Below are positions 61,151 to 64,000 of a stretch of DNA of 64,000 nt, in pieces (the first letter of the stretch is position 1; each line of letters starts with the position of its first letter). The notes beneath the pieces were generated by a model. The model did no database searches and was not told where the DNA came from. It was given only the letters and a program-made list of their open reading frames with translations. The position numbers and the translations under genes were made by a program. This DNA is from an uncultured Microbacteriaceae bacterium (GTDB lineage Bacteria; Actinomycetota; Actinomycetes; Actinomycetales; Microbacteriaceae): NCBI GenBank assembly GCA_947487835.1, contig CANKXX010000006.1:248001-312000 (forward strand), in the 5' to 3' direction.

Positions 61151-64000
61151 GTGGTCTTTGCTTCTCGCCGTCCGGCCGCCCTCGTCGCTGCGCTCGGCGC
61201 CTCGACGCTCGTCTCGTCCCTCGTCCTGTCCGCGGCACCGGCCGCGCAGGGCGCGGAGCAGCTTCCCGGCGATTTCGGGGCGTGGTTCACGTCCGCGAAC
61301 ATCGCCGACTCCCGCGTCGACGCCGACGGATCGCTCTGCGTCGATGTGCCCGGCGGCCTCACCAACCCCTGGGACGCGATCGTCGGGCTGAACGGGGTGG
61401 CCATCGAGGAGGGCACGACCTACGCGCTCTCCTTCGATGCCCGTGCGACCGACCCGCGCGTCGTCCGGGCGCTCATCGGGGAGAACGGCGGCGCCTACCG
61501 CACCGCGGTCGACGAGAGCCCGGCGCTCACGGCCGACGGGGTCACGTTCGATTACACCTTCACGCCGACCCTCTCGTTCCCGGCCGTGGCCGCGCCCGAC
61601 GCGCCGGAGGGGCAGATCGCCTTCCAGCTGGGCGGGGCGAGCGAGGACTGGACCTTCTGCCTCGACCGGGTGTCCCTGGTCAGCGACGCCGAGCCCGACG
61701 TGTACGTCCCGGAGACGGGTCCGCGGGTACGGGTGAACCAGGTGGGCTACCTGCCCGACGGCCCCAAGCGGGCGACGCTCGTGACGGACGCGACCGCGCC
61801 GGTCGCATGGTCCCTGCTGAGTGACGGCGAGGCCGTCGCGGAGGGCACGAGCACACCACGTGGCGTCGACCCCACCGCCGGTCTGAACGTGCACACCATC
61901 GACTTCGGCGCCGTCAGCGAGCCGGGCGTGTACACGCTCGTCGCGGAAGGCGAGACCAGCTACGAGTTCGCGGTGGACGTGGACATCTACCAGCAGCTCC
62001 GATACGACGCGCTGAACTACTTCTATCTGGCCCGCAGCGGCATCGACATCGACGCCGCCATCGTCGGCGAGGAGTACGCCCGGGAGGCCGGCCACGTCAA
62101 CGACCCCGAGCGGACCCGCACCGACAGCGCGAACCGGGGGGACTACGGGGTGGGCTGCCAGGACCCCGTCGACTTCATGGCCGGCTGGACCTGCGACTAC
62201 ACGCTCGACGCCCCCGGCGGCTGGTACGACGCGGGCGATCACGGCAAGTACGTCGTGAACGGGGGCATCGCCGTCAGTCAGCTCCTCGGCACCTACGAGC
62301 GGACGATCACCTCGCCGACCGCCGCAGCCGGGGCGCTGGACGACGACACGCTGAACCTGCCGGAGACGGGCAACGACGTGCCGGACGCCCTCGACGAGGC
62401 CCGGTGGGAGCTCGAGTGGATGCTCCGCATGCAGGTGCCCGCGGGGCAGCCGCTGGCCGGCATGGTGCATCACAAGCTGCACGACGACGGCTGGACCGGA
62501 CTCCCGCTGCTTCCCGCCGACGACCCCCAGGAGCGTGAGCTGCACCGTCCCTCGACCGCGGCGACCCTGAACCTTGCCGCGGTCGCGGCGCAGGGAGCAC
62601 GACTGTGGGCCGCGTACGACGGGGAGTTCGCGGACGAGTTACTGGGGGCCGCGCGCACCGCGTGGACCGCGGCGCTGCAGACGCCGGACCTTCACGCACC
62701 GGCCGAGGACGGCAACGACGGCGGCGGCGCCTACGACGACACGAACGTCGGGGACGAGTTCTACTGGGCCGCAGCGGAGCTGTTCCTCAGCACGGGGGAT
62801 CAGGAGTTCGAGGACCACGTCCTCGCCAGCGAGTACAACAACGCGGACATCTGGAGCCCCAGCGGCATGGACTGGAAGGCGACGGCGGCCCTCGGCCGGC
62901 TCGACCTCGCGACCGTGTCGTCCGACATCCCGGGCCGGGAGGCCATCCGCGCCTCGGTCGTGGCGGGCGCCGACAGGTACCTCGCCTGGCAGGCGGCGCA
63001 GCCGTTCGGCAGCGCCTACCCCGGTACGGCGGAGGGCCTCTACGAGTGGGGCTCCAACAGCATGGTCCTCAACAACCAGATCGTCGTCGCGACGGCCTTC
63101 GACCTCACCGGCGACGACCGGTACCGGGCCGCGGTGCTCGAGTCCATGGACTACCTCCTGGGCCGGAACGCGCTGAACAACTCCTATGTCACGGGATACG
63201 GCGACGTCTACTCCGAGAACCAGCACAGCCGGTGGTTCGCGCACTCGCTGAACCCCGAGCTGCCGAAGCCGCCCGTCGGCTCCATCGCCGGTGGTCCGAA
63301 CTCGTCCATCCAGGATCCGGTCGCCCAGGCCGTGTTCGGCGGCGAGTGCGTGCCCCAGTTCTGCTACCTCGACGACATCCAGTCCTGGTCGACGAACGAG
63401 ATCACCATCAACTGGAACTCCGCGCTGTCCTGGGTCGCGTCCTTCGTCGCCGACCAGGCGGGTGGCGCGGCGGAGGCGGGACGCGTGGTCCGCGTCACCG
63501 CCGACCCGGCCGACGCCGCGGCCATCGAGGGCGAGACCGTCTCGTTCAGCGCGGCGGCGACCGGTGACCCCGCGGCCGACGTGCGGTGGCAGAGCCTCGA
63601 GGACGGGGCGTGGGCCGACATCGCGGGCGCGACGGAGGAGACCCTGACGTTCGCAGCCCGGCTGGACCAGGACGGAACGGCGTTCCGGGCCGTGTTCACG
63701 AACCAGTACGGGTGGGCGGCCACGGAGGCGGCGACGCTGACGGTGACGGCTGCCGTCCCGGCTCCGAGTCCTACTCCCACGCCCGGCGCGTCCCCCGCTC
63801 CCGCCCCGGCTCCGCCGTCCGGCGGCGGCGAGGGCGACGGATCCGGAGTGGCGGGGCCCGGGGGAGCGGCTGGACCCGACGCGCTCGGCTACACGGGTGG
63901 CGGCGTCGACGGGCGGCTCGCGTGGGCGGCCGCGGCCCTGGTGCTCGCGGGGGCCTGTGCTCTGACGGTCACCGCGCGACGGCGTCGAGGCGCCGCGCGC
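61151..64000 (+). CDS. GH9 cellulase (endoglucanase) with cell-wall-sorting-like tail, 3' end outside window
   Basis: A frame open for 950 codons to the window edge, from GTG at 61151 (ggaag six bases upstream). Signal peptide (about 1-36); a CBM4/9-like beta-sandwich (about 40-175); a CelD N-terminal Ig-like domain (about 195-275, [18 protein letters not shown]); GH9 catalytic domain (about 280-765) with [24 protein letters not shown] (the His signature) and [19 protein letters not shown] (catalytic Glu about 750); a further Ig-like domain; a Pro-rich linker; and a tail of LGYTGGG, hydrophobic helix and RRRRG. Its role is hydrolysis of beta-1,4-glucan, perhaps anchored at the cell wall. The stop codon is not in the window. 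Confidence 0.93.
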   Translation, partial: MVFASRRPAALVAALGASTLVSSLVLSAAPAAQGAEQLPGDFGAWFTSANIADSRVDADGSLCVDVPGGLTNPWDAIVGLNGVAIEEGTTYALSFDARATDPRVVRALIGENGGAYRTAVDESPALTADGVTFDYTFTPTLSFPAVAAPDAPEGQIAFQLGGASEDWTFCLDRVSLVSDAEPDVYVPETGPRVRVNQVGYLPDGPKRATLVTDATAPVAWSLLSDGEAVAEGTSTPRGVDPTAGLNVHTIDFGAVSEPGVYTLVAEGETSYEFAVDVDIYQQLRYDALNYFYLARSGIDIDAAIVGEEYAREAGHVNDPERTRTDSANRGDYGVGCQDPVDFMAGWTCDYTLDAPGGWYDAGDHGKYVVNGGIAVSQLLGTYERTITSPTAAAGALDDDTLNLPETGNDVPDALDEARWELEWMLRMQVPAGQPLAGMVHHKLHDDGWTGLPLLPADDPQERELHRPSTAATLNLAAVAAQGARLWAAYDGEFADELLGAARTAWTAALQTPDLHAPAEDGNDGGGAYDDTNVGDEFYWAAAELFLSTGDQEFEDHVLASEYNNADIWSPSGMDWKATAALGRLDLATVSSDIPGREAIRASVVAGADRYLAWQAAQPFGSAYPGTAEGLYEWGSNSMVLNNQIVVATAFDLTGDDRYRAAVLESMDYLLGRNALNNSYVTGYGDVYSENQHSRWFAHSLNPELPKPPVGSIAGGPNSSIQDPVAQAVFGGECVPQFCYLDDIQSWSTNEITINWNSALSWVASFVADQAGGAAEAGRVVRVTADPADAAAIEGETVSFSAAATGDPAADVRWQSLEDGAWADIAGATEETLTFAARLDQDGTAFRAVFTNQYGWAATEAATLTVTAAVPAPSPTPTPGASPAPAPAPPSGGGEGDGSGVAGPGGAAGPDALGYTGGGVDGRLAWAAAALVLAGACALTVTARRRRGAAR

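Overview
The window is a high-GC Gram-positive chromosome segment, most likely from a Microbacteriaceae-type actinobacterium. The evidence is very high GC, frequent GTG starts overlapping the upstream TGA as GTGA, a tRNA Glu-Asp-Phe cluster, the order ppa | tilS-hpt-ftsH-folE-folP-folBK-DUF3180 followed by PanC and LysS, and typical actinobacterial families (DUF3180, DUF3618, Phage_holin_3_6, RipA-like NlpC/P60). No rRNA, CRISPR array, prophage or insertion sequence is visible. The genus cannot be fixed from the sequence alone.

Layout. 1-8.8 kb: end of an RND efflux permease, a secreted esterase-like hydrolase, a DEAD-box RNA helicase with a repetitive N-terminus, an EamA-type transporter, thioredoxin and RecQ. 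9.0-35.0 kb: a large exopolysaccharide (EPS) and cell-surface locus. It holds a secreted GH71 alpha-1,3-glucanase-like enzyme; a repeat array; a Wzz/BY-kinase; a coupled + strand operon (degenerate SGNH protein, acyltransferase, GT4, CDP-alcohol phosphotransferase, Wzx, Wzy); two giant paralogous LamG proteins; a glycerophosphodiesterase-like lipoprotein; and a coupled - strand operon (priming sugar transferase, TagD-like cytidylyltransferase, Gmd, Fcl, WcaI-like GT). 35.4-43.1 kb: MarR regulator, small proteins, a three-gene membrane/stress operon, GT2, GNAT, AI-2E transporter, a hypothetical and an SDR. 43.2-43.6 kb: three tRNAs. 43.9-46.8 kb: paralogous M23 and NlpC/P60 peptidoglycan hydrolases. 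47.0-59.9 kb: housekeeping block for pyrophosphate, tRNA modification, purine salvage, proteolysis, folate, pantothenate and LysRS. 60-64 kb: a DUF4037 protein and a GH9 cellulase running off the window.

How it works together. The EPS locus carries most of a Wzx/Wzy pathway: priming by the sugar transferase, GDP-L-fucose from Gmd and Fcl, transfer by GT4 enzymes, flipping by Wzx, polymerisation by Wzy, and chain-length control by Wzz/BY-kinase. A TagD-like cytidylyltransferase, a CDP-alcohol phosphotransferase and a GDPD-like lipoprotein occur together, which suggests (inference) that the polymer carries a phospho-alcohol group such as phosphoglycerol. The best novelty candidates are that gene set, the SGNH protein that has lost every catalytic residue, the LamG pair with a 204-bp identical tract, a duplicated lysS 3' tail, a 71-bp palindromic intergenic repeat present twice, and a palindromic repeat array at 11.2-11.7 kb.
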